A DNA stretch of 64,000 bases from positions 124,001 through 188,000 of the forward strand of contig CALUEU010000001.1 in NCBI GenBank assembly GCA_944319735.1. Direction: 5' to 3'. Source of the DNA: an uncultured Methanomassiliicoccus sp. (lineage in GTDB: Archaea; Thermoplasmatota; Thermoplasmata; Methanomassiliicoccales; Methanomassiliicoccaceae). The notes under the pieces were generated by a model. The model had not been told where the DNA came from and did no database searches. It saw only the letters and a program-made list of their open reading frames with translations. How positions within the stretch are numbered: position 1 is the first letter of the stretch; the number at the start of each line of letters is the position of its first letter. Shown here piece by piece: positions 24,754 through 34,021 of this stretch. Both the position numbers and the translations under genes were made by a program.

Positions 24754-25652
24754 TTTTGTGATGTGATTAATTCTTTCAATCCTTCCTCAATAGTAACGGA
24801 TGTGTGAAAATTCAGAAGATCTTCTGCTAACCGCACATCCGCTACTGAATGTTTTATATCTGCAGCCCTGGGTTCTGAGTGTACTATCTCAATGTCTTTT
24901 GATGAAACCGATATTATTTTTTCAGCAAGTTCGTTTATGCTAATTTCTTCACCAGATCCGCAATTGAAAGTTACACCGCTTACATCAGATTCCAATGCAA
25001 GATGAATCAGTCTGGAAACATCGATGGCATGAAGAAAATCTCTTGTCTGTTTACCATCTCCATCAATTACCACTGGCATATTATTTTTAACACATTCTGT
25101 AAACTTAGTTATAACTCCAGAATAAGGGCTGTCTGCATCTGCTCTAGGTGAGTAAAAATTGAAAGGTCTGATGATTGTAGTCTTTAAATCATATGTATTC
25201 TCAAACATTCTTACATAGCCTTCAGCAGCAAGTTTGCTTGCACCATACACTGATAGAGGATTTACTGGATGCAGTTCAGATATCGGGATGTTAATTGGAT
25301 TTCCATAAACTGCGGCACTGGAAATAAATATGAATTTTTTAACATCAGAAGCTATTGCAGCCTTGAGGGCAGAGACTGTGCCTAAAACATTAACATCAAC
25401 ATCGAAAACCGGATCAATCAATGACTTTTGAACTGAAACTTGAGCCGCAGTATGGATTATTACATCTGCCCCATTCGCCGATTTAGTCAATTTTTCTGTA
25501 TCCCGGATATCTACAATATCCACCTTATTATCTGCACTTGAGTGATGTGGTGGTACAATGTCTACACCCCATGCATCATGATTTCTAGCTTCTGCTTCTT
25601 CAAAAAGATATGAACTGAGCTGGCCAGATGCACCGGTTATCAAAATATTCAT
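24717..25652 (-). CDS. NAD-dependent nucleotide-sugar epimerase/dehydratase (GalE-like)
   Basis: This 311-residue extended SDR has ITGASGQLSSYL (NAD site), a SAAVYGNP strand, catalytic Y in YGASKLAAEGY and RPFNFYSPRA. The C-terminal substrate region holds DFLHAIDVSRL. It most resembles UDP-glucose 4-epimerases and dTDP-glucose-type enzymes and should interconvert or dehydrate a nucleotide sugar for surface glycans. A flippase gene lies 1 kb away. The exact sugar cannot be read from sequence. Confidence 0.9.
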   Translation of the reverse strand: MNILITGASGQLSSYLFEEAEARNHDAWGVDIVPPHHSSADNKVDIVDIRDTEKLTKSANGADVIIHTAAQVSVQKSLIDPVFDVDVNVLGTVSALKAAIASDVKKFIFISSAAVYGNPINIPISELHPVNPLSVYGASKLAAEGYVRMFENTYDLKTTIIRPFNFYSPRADADSPYSGVITKFTECVKNNMPVVIDGDGKQTRDFLHAIDVSRLIHLALESDVSGVTFNCGSGEEISINELAEKIISVSSKDIEIVHSEPRAADIKHSVADVRLAEDLLNFHTSVTIEEGLKELITSQNQLSAKMSMSMQ

Positions 25653-25799
25653 AACACTATGTTTCTAACAATAAATAAAAAAAAGTTACTACCAGCAATC
25701 AGTTTGATATTTTACTCAATTTTAACTTTTAAACAAATCCATAAAATTATGTTGAAACTGTTTATATCAATAATGCATTGACCCTTGAGAGGATAATCA

Positions 25800-25997
25800 A
25801 TGATAGAGATCGGATTGACAGAGATAATAGTTGCAATTGCAATTATAATCATAATAATCGCTCTGATTAAATCCATTTATATCCTGATACCACCGTCAAT
25901 AGCAGCTGTAATTGTCTGGTTCGTTACGGAAAATTACACGTATACAATAATTGCATTTATTGTAATAATGGTGTTAACGGCCTTATTTAAACGCTGA
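25800..25997 (+). CDS. Small membrane protein (65 aa, two spans)
   Basis: The 65-residue peptide is almost entirely hydrophobic: one helix rich in Ile (about 8-31) and a second (about 46-62), separated by TENYT and ending in a basic FKR. GAGAGGAT lies about 6 bases before the ATG. It precedes the flippase gene by 70 bases on the same strand and could be an accessory of it. No family is recognised, but the ribosome site and composition support a real gene. Confidence 0.65.
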   Translation: MIEIGLTEIIVAIAIIIIIIALIKSIYILIPPSIAAVIVWFVTENYTYTIIAFIVIMVLTALFKR

Positions 25998-26067
25998 TTA
26001 GTTTTTCATTAGTCTGTTTAATTTAAATACTCGACGTTCCAAAGTCTTACAAAACGGACTGGGGATT

Positions 26068-27522
26068 ATGGGCTTAGCGAGGAATGTAGCAAAGAATACT
26101 ATAGCAATGGGTTCTGTACAACTTGCTAGTCAGATATCTACATTCATCCTATCAGTTTTCTTACAATTCTATTTGGGAAACAGTTACGGAATTTACTCTT
26201 ACGCATTTTCACTGGCATCCCTTATTTTCATAATCGCTGATTTTGGACTTAATTTCCAAACAGTAATTGATGTAGCTCCTAAGCGGGAAATCGCTCCTCA
26301 GTATTTGACAAATACCATTTTTCTAAGAATCATTCTTGGTACCATAGGCATGGCAGTAACTTTCATTGTCATTGCCGTCTCGAATCTAGGATATGAAACG
26401 AATCTAGCTATTCTGATAATTGCTTTAAGCACGGCATTCAACTGGATATCTCAGTCATTTACAGCGATGTTGTCTGCATTTGAGCAGATGCATTACATAA
26501 TGTATACCACCCTGGTAGAACGCTGCTTTACCACATCTGTAGCGATTATAGCTTTGTTCCTAGGTTACAGGTTAGAGATTGTAATACTAATTGTCTTGTT
26601 CGGATCCATTCTAAATGTATTTCTCAGCTGGGCGGTGACGTCCAAATACATTGTAAAAGCAAACAAAAGGCCAAACATTAAACAATCTATGAGGCAGTTA
26701 AAAACTGCACTTCCCTATGCAGCTGCAGGTGTTCTGAACACATCCATGTATTCATTGAATGCGGTGATCATCTGGAACGTGATTTTGTGGACAGGAGGGG
26801 GATCCATATATGCTGCTCACGACACTGCACTGTATAACTTATCCTTCAATGTTATAGTAGCTCTGATTACAATTCCTACAGTTTTGATGACTGCCCTTAT
26901 GCCAGCAATATCGAGGCTGTACCGCACTTCTTCAGACTTGACAAGGCTCACCCAGCAGAAAGTCATGAAGTACATGTTTGCATTGGGAATTCCCCTTTCC
27001 GTTGGTGGTGTGATCTTAGCAAAGGACATAATCTCGTTGATTTATTCGCCGGAATTCATCGACTCATACCAGGTTTTTGAAGTCTTGGCTCCTGTGATTG
27101 CTATTAGCTATTTTGGAACCGGTCTAGGTGGGGTTTTGGCATCTGCAGGACTTGTGCACTACAACACATTATCTGCAGCTATAGGGGCAGGCATAAATGC
27201 TCTGCTATGCTGTGCATTAGTTCCATTTTTTGGTGCAATCGGTGCGGCAGCTGCGTTCACAATATCATATGTGGCAATAGTTGTGTCTGGAGAGAGGTTT
27301 ATGGCAAAGAAAATATTTTCAGTAGATATAAAGGACATAATCATAAAGCCAATAATCTCCGCGCTGGTTATGGGTATTGTTCTTCTGATGCTGCCGCACA
27401 TGTCTCTTATCGTATCACTGCTGGTTGGAGCCATCTCCTATTTTGGAGTATTTTTAATATTGGGCGGATTAAACAAAGAAGATCGTGAAATTCTTAAAAA
27501 AGTTATGAAAAAGGGAGTCTAA
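26068..27522 (+). CDS. Polysaccharide flippase (MATE-like Wzx/oligosaccharide transporter)
   Basis: This 484-residue protein has about 12-14 membrane helices, starting with NTIAMGSVQLASQISTFILSVFLQFYLG. That is the usual opening of polysaccharide biosynthesis flippases, and the two-half repeat is visible. Such proteins move lipid-linked glycans across the membrane. It fits with the nucleotide-sugar epimerase nearby and with the heptose and glycosyltransferase genes earlier in the window, which together suggest a glycosylated cell surface. Confidence 0.9.
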   Translation: MGLARNVAKNTIAMGSVQLASQISTFILSVFLQFYLGNSYGIYSYAFSLASLIFIIADFGLNFQTVIDVAPKREIAPQYLTNTIFLRIILGTIGMAVTFIVIAVSNLGYETNLAILIIALSTAFNWISQSFTAMLSAFEQMHYIMYTTLVERCFTTSVAIIALFLGYRLEIVILIVLFGSILNVFLSWAVTSKYIVKANKRPNIKQSMRQLKTALPYAAAGVLNTSMYSLNAVIIWNVILWTGGGSIYAAHDTALYNLSFNVIVALITIPTVLMTALMPAISRLYRTSSDLTRLTQQKVMKYMFALGIPLSVGGVILAKDIISLIYSPEFIDSYQVFEVLAPVIAISYFGTGLGGVLASAGLVHYNTLSAAIGAGINALLCCALVPFFGAIGAAAAFTISYVAIVVSGERFMAKKIFSVDIKDIIIKPIISALVMGIVLLMLPHMSLIVSLLVGAISYFGVFLILGGLNKEDREILKKVMKKGV

Positions 27523-27563
27523 ACTTTAATTACCATGCATTACAAGTTATAACTAGGTGTAAT

Positions 27564-27881
27564 ATGTTTAAGTCTGAAACTCTTGTAGAAACAAGACCTC
27601 TTGAAATCGGTGAGACAGACACTAAAGATGTTGTGTCATCGGACGGAAAGATTCTTGGAAAAATGACTGGCATGTGGATAAACACATCAAATTGGAACGT
27701 AGAACATCTAATCGTTGAGATGGATAAGGATACAGCTGAAAAACTAGATCTGAAAAAGAAGATGATGAGAAGCACCAAAACTGCGCTCCCTGTACGATAT
27801 GTTGATGTTGTTTCTGATGTTGTCAAACTCAACTCAACTACCGAAGAACTCAGTGGTGCTTTGACAGAATCTAAAGTTTAA
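27564..27881 (+). CDS. PRC-barrel domain protein, single domain
   Basis: This 105-residue protein has a single PRC-barrel: DTKDVVSSDGKILGKMTGMWINTSNWNVEHLIVEMDKDTAEKL, then LPVRYVDVVSDVVKLN. It is about the size of the haloarchaeal CdpB proteins, PRC-barrel partners of SepF and FtsZ in division. That connection is inference from fold and size. It stands alone, 41 bases after the flippase, and converges with the ZIP transporter gene with a five-base gap. Confidence 0.82.
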   Translation: MFKSETLVETRPLEIGETDTKDVVSSDGKILGKMTGMWINTSNWNVEHLIVEMDKDTAEKLDLKKKMMRSTKTALPVRYVDVVSDVVKLNSTTEELSGALTESKV

Positions 27882-27886
27882 GAAGT

Positions 27887-28690
27887 TTAGTGTGTATGAG
27901 CTTCCCCCATAAGCATATTCAGGATAAATATCAAAAGTATGCCAACAACTACTAAAGCATAGGCTTTGTAATTGTTGTGTTTTTCGTGAAATGCTTCGGG
28001 AAGCAAATCATACATACCTACGAATGTAAATGTTCCTCCAGCTAAGGCCATTAAAATACCAATCGGTGCTGAATCGATTAGATCTACTGCAAAGAATGAG
28101 ATTATTGCAGCAATTGGTGTAATTAGAGTGAATAACCCTATATTGATCAGACCTTGTTTTCTTGGAACATTAGCTAAACAGAATGTTGTAGATAATGAGA
28201 ATAAATCTATGGCCTTATGAGCCAGTATTGCAATGAATACTACAGTTCCTAATTCAGAATTTGATTCAGAAGCTACTATAGCTGCGCCTAGAGCTAAACC
28301 ATCTACTGCGGAGTGAATACCTAAACCAGTAAAAGCAGCTAGTGATGTAAGTTTGTGTTTATGCTCATTCGTATGGTTACGACATTCTTTTTCATGACGT
28401 TCTTTTATAATCGTTTCAATCATTAAAAGGATTATAAATCCAATCATTACCCACATCAGAGCATGAGATATTGCATCGTGTGGATCTCCACCTTCTTCAA
28501 TAAGTGTATTTATTGATTCTGGGATCAGTATCAAAAAACTTGCACCGATGAATACACCAGCGCTAATGGCAACAAAATAATGAAGATTTGAAGAGCCCCA
28601 TTTCCGCATATAAGGGAGAGCTCCCCCTATCAAAGAAACTAAGATTATTGCCAGTAAATAAATTACTAGTTCCACTAAGGTATCACTCAT
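27887..28690 (-). CDS. ZIP-family metal transporter
   Basis: This 267-residue protein has eight predicted spans. The ZIP signature is in span IV (LGIHSAVDGLALGAAI, with the metal-binding His and Asp) and span V (AILAHKAIDLFSLS, with His). A His-rich cytoplasmic loop between spans III and IV (HEKECRNHTNEHKHK) is typical of ZIP proteins. It moves divalent cations such as zinc, iron or manganese into the cytoplasm. Another metal transporter, MntP, is encoded about 1.4 kb away. Confidence 0.92.
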   Translation of the reverse strand: MSDTLVELVIYLLAIILVSLIGGALPYMRKWGSSNLHYFVAISAGVFIGASFLILIPESINTLIEEGGDPHDAISHALMWVMIGFIILLMIETIIKERHEKECRNHTNEHKHKLTSLAAFTGLGIHSAVDGLALGAAIVASESNSELGTVVFIAILAHKAIDLFSLSTTFCLANVPRKQGLINIGLFTLITPIAAIISFFAVDLIDSAPIGILMALAGGTFTFVGMYDLLPEAFHEKHNNYKAYALVVVGILLIFILNMLMGEAHTH

Positions 28691-28796
28691 TGTTATCCTA
28701 AAATGAGAATTATGATTTCTTATTAAAAACTTTGGTATTTTTTAATAAACCTGCAAACAGATTTAGGTTTGAGATATAGTCGTGTGATTAACATAA

Positions 28797-28873
28797 ATGA
28801 CACAGCAAAATAAAAGCCATGTTGATTGCTTAATTTTTTTAAAGTGTATCTTGCTTTTATTTTGCTTAGTCAT
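28797..28873. repeat. Long inverted repeat, 21-base arms
   Basis: The arms at 28797-28817 and 28853-28873 match as inverted repeats with two mismatches and a perfect inner core (AGCAAAATAAAAGC against GCTTTTATTTTGCT). They enclose a 35-base loop containing a T-run. It lies in the 247-base gap between two minus-strand genes. It could be a large terminator hairpin for the upstream gene, an operator of the ZIP transporter or a miniature-transposon remnant. No transposase or target duplication was seen. Confidence 0.55.
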
Positions 28874-28937
28874 TTGACTATTTATTTCATCCATTGTTTA
28901 TTGAGTTTAAATTGATTAACACAGACGAGAGCGTAGC

Positions 28938-29312
28938 TTATTCTCTCCCCCATGCATCAGATGGGAGTTCTTCATAGATTTTTAGAAACTCTTCATCCTC
29001 AGACCTGCTTGAGTCTATACGGGCTAACCTAGCTACTTGGTCAGTTTTTAGCATCCAATAATGAATTCTCCACATTTTTCCTTTCTTCAAATGGACTTCT
29101 TCTTCCATAGTTGTCAAAAGCCCTTCCTCTTCCAACATGTAGAAAATATCTCTGTCTTCAGATGCTAAGCGGTTGTCAATTACAGATCCTGCATATCCAA
29201 AAAATCCAGCTATGTATTCAGCAAGCTTTTTTAGATCCTCATTCTCCATGCCCTTTTTTCCAAGAGTGTTCTTTAGAGCTAACTCCATTTCTAATACGGA
29301 CACGACTGTCAT
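28938..29312 (-). CDS. Uncharacterised small acidic protein (DUF6015-like)
   Basis: This 124-residue protein looks like a winged-helix-type domain: helices around ELALKNTLGKKGMENEDLKKLAEYIAGFFGYAG, then DIFYMLEEEGLLTTMEEEVHLKKGKMWRIHYWML, which reads like a helix followed by a beta wing. It then has an acidic tail. It resembles a family annotated DUF6015 in Thermoplasmatota, recalled rather than searched. A DNA- or RNA-binding or protein-binding role is possible. Confidence 0.72.
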   Translation of the reverse strand: MTVVSVLEMELALKNTLGKKGMENEDLKKLAEYIAGFFGYAGSVIDNRLASEDRDIFYMLEEEGLLTTMEEEVHLKKGKMWRIHYWMLKTDQVARLARIDSSRSEDEEFLKIYEELPSDAWGRE

Positions 29313-29498
29313 GATTTATTTATCTCGAATTAGGGAGTAGATATATCTTTTCATAAAGGTATATTGTGGTAAAATGATTGTATAAACCTGCTGGCTGTTT
29401 AAAATCATTTATTATTTTATTTTTTTCATCTCCAAAATTTAAATTAGAATGACAATACAATAATCTATTACAAAATTTAGTTATAATTATATCCTTTA

Positions 29499-30002
29499 AT
29501 GAATTTGATCAATATGAGTATAGAATGTGAAAAACACATATATTTAGTTGAAGAAGAGAAAGCATTTAACACGAACATCGCAGTAAGAAAAGAACTTAAA
29601 AACGGAAGAAGAATTTTATACATATCTAAAATACCCATTGGAGTTCTTAAGGAACAATTTGATGATGAAAGTGATTTGATAGATTTGAGATCTTTATCTC
29701 CCAGACCTGAATCAAATTGTATTTCACCCATGAACGCTGAAGCTCTGAAACACACGATACAAGAGTTCATTGAGAATGGTACGGATGGAGTAGTCGTTAT
29801 AAGTGGAATAGAAGTAATGGAAAAATGGATGAGCTTTAGCAAAATCAAATCAATAATAGAATATGTAAAAGAGCTTGCATTGAGCAATAATTATTCTGTC
29901 ATTATTACTCAAAATCCATTGACAATAAATTCTCACAAGTTATTAATTCTAGAATCTTTAGCAGATGAGATTGTATACAAAAAATCAAAAAGTACAATTT
30001 AA
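29499..30002 (+). CDS. DUF835-like protein
   Basis: This 167-residue alpha/beta protein has a RecA-like layout: YLVEEEKAFNTNIAVRKEL, GRRILYISKIP, NGTDGVVVISGIEVMEKW and NNYSVIITQNPLTINSHKL. This resembles the DUF835 domain found in archaeal sensor proteins, although here it stands alone. It has no Walker A motif, so it is unlikely to hydrolyse ATP. TATA-like TATAATTATA lies about 27 bases before the second ATG (29514), which may be the true start of a leaderless transcript. Confidence 0.68.
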   Translation: MNLINMSIECEKHIYLVEEEKAFNTNIAVRKELKNGRRILYISKIPIGVLKEQFDDESDLIDLRSLSPRPESNCISPMNAEALKHTIQEFIENGTDGVVVISGIEVMEKWMSFSKIKSIIEYVKELALSNNYSVIITQNPLTINSHKLLILESLADEIVYKKSKSTI

Positions 30003-30010
30003 TACCAAAT

Positions 30011-30032
30011 AGGCCCATATTTGGGCCTTATT
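30011..30032. terminator. Hairpin terminator between convergent genes
   Basis: AGGCCCA (30011-30017) pairs with TGGGCCT (30022-30028) around TATT, followed by TATTT. Flanking AAAT and ATTT can extend the stem. It separates the DUF835-like gene from mntP. Confidence 0.6.
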
Positions 30033-30076
30033 TAGGCTATATTAGTACTAAATATACCCCAAATAAAAAACAAACG

Positions 30077-30631
30077 TTAGATAGCTCCGAGACCTTCAAG
30101 AAGAATCTTTAAACCAATCAGGATAAGGATTATACCACCGAATACTTCTGCTCCTGACTGGAACTTCATTCCAAAGAAACTTCCAGATTTTACCCCAATA
30201 AATGAAATGATAAATGTGACTATGCCGATGATTGCTACTGCTGGAAGTAATGTAACACCAGTAAGTGAAAAGCTTATACCTACTGCTAAAGAATCTATGC
30301 TGGTGGCAACTGAAAGAATTATTAAGTTTTTAAAGTCCAGAGTATTTGTTGTCTCTTTTTCCTCCCTAGACTCTTTTATCATCTTCAGTCCTAGTATTAT
30401 TAACAGGGCTGCTGCTATTATGTAGCTAAAGGATTCGATCAATCCATGGAAACTTTCACCGATGTAGTACCCAATTATGGGCATGATTGCCTGAAATCCA
30501 CCAAAAAATAGTCCGATTATTACTCCGTCACGTATTGTAGCCTTCCCGAGAGTAATTCCTTTGCATATAGAAACAGCAAAGGCATCCATGGACAATCCTA
30601 CTGCAATAAGGATGAGTTCAATCAGATTCAT
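30077..30631 (-). CDS. mntP: Manganese efflux pump MntP family
   Basis: This 184-residue protein has six spans and two-fold internal symmetry. The conserved acidic motifs are present in both halves: LSMDAFAVSICKGI in the first and ATSIDSLAVGISFS in the second, including the Asp residues important for Mn export. It exports Mn2+. It is preceded closely by the PolD gene on the same strand (31 bases), with no clear regulatory element recognised. Confidence 0.92.
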   Translation of the reverse strand: MNLIELILIAVGLSMDAFAVSICKGITLGKATIRDGVIIGLFFGGFQAIMPIIGYYIGESFHGLIESFSYIIAAALLIILGLKMIKESREEKETTNTLDFKNLIILSVATSIDSLAVGISFSLTGVTLLPAVAIIGIVTFIISFIGVKSGSFFGMKFQSGAEVFGGIILILIGLKILLEGLGAI

Positions 30632-30662
30632 GGTATCATGGACTGTTTAGATTCTTTAAGGG

Positions 30663-33600
30663 TTACATAAAATCCGTGAGCTTACACTTTTTAATCTTAT
30701 CTGATTGAAATAGTGAATTCATGGATTCTTCTACAATTGCAATACGCTGTTGGGTGTAAGAATCAAGATCGAACTTTTCACTAATTTCCTTAGCAATCTC
30801 TAGATATTTTTTAACGCTCTTTTCATGTACAGTAAGTGTTAAGCTGTTTCCACAATAACAGCGTCCGATTAAAGGCACCCTTCTGTATTTGGTATTGCAT
30901 TTGGTGCATCTCATAGTTTGGGAAGAAAAACTCTTGAGATTACCGATCATATCTGGTAAAAAGTGTTTTGTAATTACTCTGTATGCTACATCTTGAGAAT
31001 CTACAGCCCTTACTTTACGAGCTATTTCGAGCTGAGCGTTCATCTTATCGATCATTGTTTCCAATGTTTTGTATGCAGATTCTGCAGGGCCAGCTGAAAT
31101 ATTAGAAGTATCATGTGTGAAGCCAAATCCCTCATATTGCAAAGAGGATCCGATCCTGGTTGCTACAGTATCCATTACTTTTTCGATATCTTTTGGATGT
31201 TTGTATTCAAGCGTTGCGTTGTAGAATTCAAGAGGATATTCCCATAATACGTCAATATTATGAGCTTCTTTATCGATTTCATTTGGATCAAGCCTTGTAG
31301 TAAGAACTAATGGTGCATCCATTAGACCCCCCCTCCTATCTGGCAGGAAGGATCTTGAGAAATTAATGAGGCCGTCTAGAAGTAGAATTACAGAATCTTC
31401 ATCTCCATCTGCATTACGCCTTTTTGAAGCATGAAAGAATGGATGGCCGTAACCAACGTTTGATTTTGTGTATCCTATGAGTCTACATAGAATTCCACCA
31501 GAAGTATGAGGAGCAAGTCCTATTGTCAACTGTCCAATCAGATCTTCTCTAGCCTTTGCATTATAAAATCGTTCCATCCCATAATGCTTTTCGAGCAGAT
31601 CGTCGATGAATCTTGAAATTTTAACCAGATAATCTCCACAGCCTACAGAAGGAATAATGTCCTGAACACGAAGTTCACAGACTTGATTCCCATCAATTAA
31701 CTCATTCCCAAACGTGTCTACTAAATATCCTAGATCTCTGGCTTTTTCTACGCTTAAACCAATTTCATTTGGCCTGAAATGAGTGACTGGAACATCAGTC
31801 ATATCATATCTGATCGTTCCGTCTTTAAAAACAAAAAGTCCATTTGATGCTCTCAATACTCCTTTTTCTAAAGCTTCAGGAGTTTTGTTTCGAGACATCA
31901 TTCCTTGCACACCTTTAATTTCAGGTGCGGGATAGATACCTAATTTACTCAGAGCGTCTGAAAGTATTTTTGAAAGATCTACTTTTTGAGAAGTCGGCTC
32001 GCTGATTGGTACTGTGTGTCCACCACAGTCTGGACAACCGCAGAAATATCCAGTTTTTCCACATTTGGTGCATTGTCTGACCCCTATGTCTACTTCGAAT
32101 ATTCTGCTTCTGACGGCTACAGAAACCAGGCGCTGCATTCCACCATTCTGGCCAAGAGGGAAAAGAGCATGTGGAGGAGGTTTCATCTCTCGTTCTTTAG
32201 CTTTTTCTGGACGCCCCATTCTAGCTCCGATTCTGGTTACAGCACGAGCCCGGACTTCTATTCCCATAACATTAGAGATTGCTCTGAGTGTACCGGATGA
32301 AAATGCTTTGTCTTCCTCTTCACCAGGATCGATCAAAAGAGCTTTTTCAACAATCTTTCCGCCATTAAGTCCAAGACCCAATCCTTCAAGCAGTGGAATG
32401 GCATAAAAATCAATGACGATTTTACCATCCTGTATTGTATGTAAAGCACCCAACGTTTCAAGCGTCTTTTTAGGAAAATTTTCTCTTGGAAGTATCAGCT
32501 TATCTTCAGTAAAAACTCCCTGTTTAAGTATTTCAGATTTGAGGATATTGAGCTCATCCACTGTTTCATCATACCAAAAAAGATTGAACTTTGGGTGCAG
32601 TGGAACTCCATAGGTTTTGGAGATCTCTTTTGCACGTTCATATGTGGGGTCATTCCAGTCATCAGGAAGATCTTCACATTTGGACTTAAGCTCTACTTTA
32701 TACCACTCTATTGAATAAGCACCAGGGGCAAGCACATGATTATTCTCCATAAACTCCCCATATGGTAGAAGCACTTCTCCCAGATCGACTATTTCTTCAA
32801 TGTCCTTTCTAATTGTTCTGATTTCTTCAGCTTCTTTAGGTTGTATTAGGTCTCCATTCTTCATTAACAGAATAGGGCCTTCTATCTGATCACAAGGGGT
32901 TACAGCTCCAGCTTTACCTGGCCTTTCAATCTTAATCTGGGTTCCTATTGCCAGGAAATCATCCAGAGCAAACATTGTTCCAGGATGAATTGCCAGAGCT
33001 GCTAAACCAGTGGTTCTGCCCCTTCCATACCTTAGCCGTAATCCACCTGCTTTTGATGGGTGTCCGATAACAGGCCTTCCAGCAACCATATCTTTTAAAA
33101 ATTTTGAATCAGGAACGATACCTTTAGTTTCTTTTCCACCAGATACTTCTGCTTCGTGATGCTGTTTCCATTTTAGGTATTCTTCGATGAACTCCCATCC
33201 ATCAATTCCTAGCTTTTTCACATGCTTTTGAATTTTAGGAGCTTTAAGACACATTCCTTCAGCGATGACCAGACATGCTCCACCCCTTACCTGGTTTGTT
33301 TCAATTCGCGGAAGATCTCTGAATCCTGAGATTTCCATCTTTTCTGTGCCTTCACCATCAACGCATACGGGACAGGATCTTGTAATGATCTCTATTTCTT
33401 CATTGCCTGGACAGTACTGAAGATGCTGGCATTGTCTGTAAAGAGGAATTTCTTCTTTAAAGCGCTGAACTTCAGATTCTGTGGGTATGTATTTTCCTAA
33501 ACCTAATTCTCTTCTAACCACATCTCCGATAAGAACACTCAATGCCTGTCCAGTTCCACCAGCGGCACGTATAGGTCCTGCAAAAGACAAAGAAAGATAT

Positions 33601-34013
33601 TCGCTGCCGTCAGCGTTCTTGCCTATTTTAGCTCCGGCAATTCCTTCAAGAGGTGCCACGAGAATTCCTTCAGTCAAGACGGCAAGACCGACTCTTACTG
33701 CCCTGTCTACCCTTTCTTCACGCGTTTTAGCTTCTCGAGAAGCCATTTCTTTTGCGATTAATAGAGAAACTTCCTCTCTATTGTGGTCTTTTGATAATTC
33801 CCTTATACGTTCAGCTACACCTTCAACATGCCAATCTGCCAATAGTTTTTCTACACGGGAAGCAAGATCTTCTGCTCTGGGAATCTCCACAGTTAGCTCA
33901 GGATCTAAACCTTTGCTTCTGGCTTCATTTGCAATCTGATAGCAATGTTCTGCACCATCTGCCAAATTTTTAAAGTATTCCTTCATGTGCTGGCTGCACG
34001 CTACATCTGGCAT
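30663..34013 (-). CDS. polC: DNA polymerase II (PolD) large subunit DP2
   Basis: This 1116-residue protein matches DP2 from end to end without an intein. Visible landmarks are SFAGPIRAAGGTGQALSVLIGD, ARMGRPEKAKEREMKPPPH, IGVRQCTKCGKTGYFCGCPDCGGH (zinc module), HFRPNEIGLSVEKARDLGY, the catalytic-region NADGDEDS, and C-terminal zinc cysteines in CTKCNTKYRR and CYCG. DP2 is the catalytic subunit of the euryarchaeal replicative polymerase. Its partner DP1, with the proofreading nuclease, is not in the window. NOG1 lies 8 bases upstream. Confidence 0.96.
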   Translation of the reverse strand: MPDVACSQHMKEYFKNLADGAEHCYQIANEARSKGLDPELTVEIPRAEDLASRVEKLLADWHVEGVAERIRELSKDHNREEVSLLIAKEMASREAKTREERVDRAVRVGLAVLTEGILVAPLEGIAGAKIGKNADGSEYLSLSFAGPIRAAGGTGQALSVLIGDVVRRELGLGKYIPTESEVQRFKEEIPLYRQCQHLQYCPGNEEIEIITRSCPVCVDGEGTEKMEISGFRDLPRIETNQVRGGACLVIAEGMCLKAPKIQKHVKKLGIDGWEFIEEYLKWKQHHEAEVSGGKETKGIVPDSKFLKDMVAGRPVIGHPSKAGGLRLRYGRGRTTGLAALAIHPGTMFALDDFLAIGTQIKIERPGKAGAVTPCDQIEGPILLMKNGDLIQPKEAEEIRTIRKDIEEIVDLGEVLLPYGEFMENNHVLAPGAYSIEWYKVELKSKCEDLPDDWNDPTYERAKEISKTYGVPLHPKFNLFWYDETVDELNILKSEILKQGVFTEDKLILPRENFPKKTLETLGALHTIQDGKIVIDFYAIPLLEGLGLGLNGGKIVEKALLIDPGEEEDKAFSSGTLRAISNVMGIEVRARAVTRIGARMGRPEKAKEREMKPPPHALFPLGQNGGMQRLVSVAVRSRIFEVDIGVRQCTKCGKTGYFCGCPDCGGHTVPISEPTSQKVDLSKILSDALSKLGIYPAPEIKGVQGMMSRNKTPEALEKGVLRASNGLFVFKDGTIRYDMTDVPVTHFRPNEIGLSVEKARDLGYLVDTFGNELIDGNQVCELRVQDIIPSVGCGDYLVKISRFIDDLLEKHYGMERFYNAKAREDLIGQLTIGLAPHTSGGILCRLIGYTKSNVGYGHPFFHASKRRNADGDEDSVILLLDGLINFSRSFLPDRRGGLMDAPLVLTTRLDPNEIDKEAHNIDVLWEYPLEFYNATLEYKHPKDIEKVMDTVATRIGSSLQYEGFGFTHDTSNISAGPAESAYKTLETMIDKMNAQLEIARKVRAVDSQDVAYRVITKHFLPDMIGNLKSFSSQTMRCTKCNTKYRRVPLIGRCYCGNSLTLTVHEKSVKKYLEIAKEISEKFDLDSYTQQRIAIVEESMNSLFQSDKIKKCKLTDFM

Positions 34014-34021
34014 TGCTTAAT

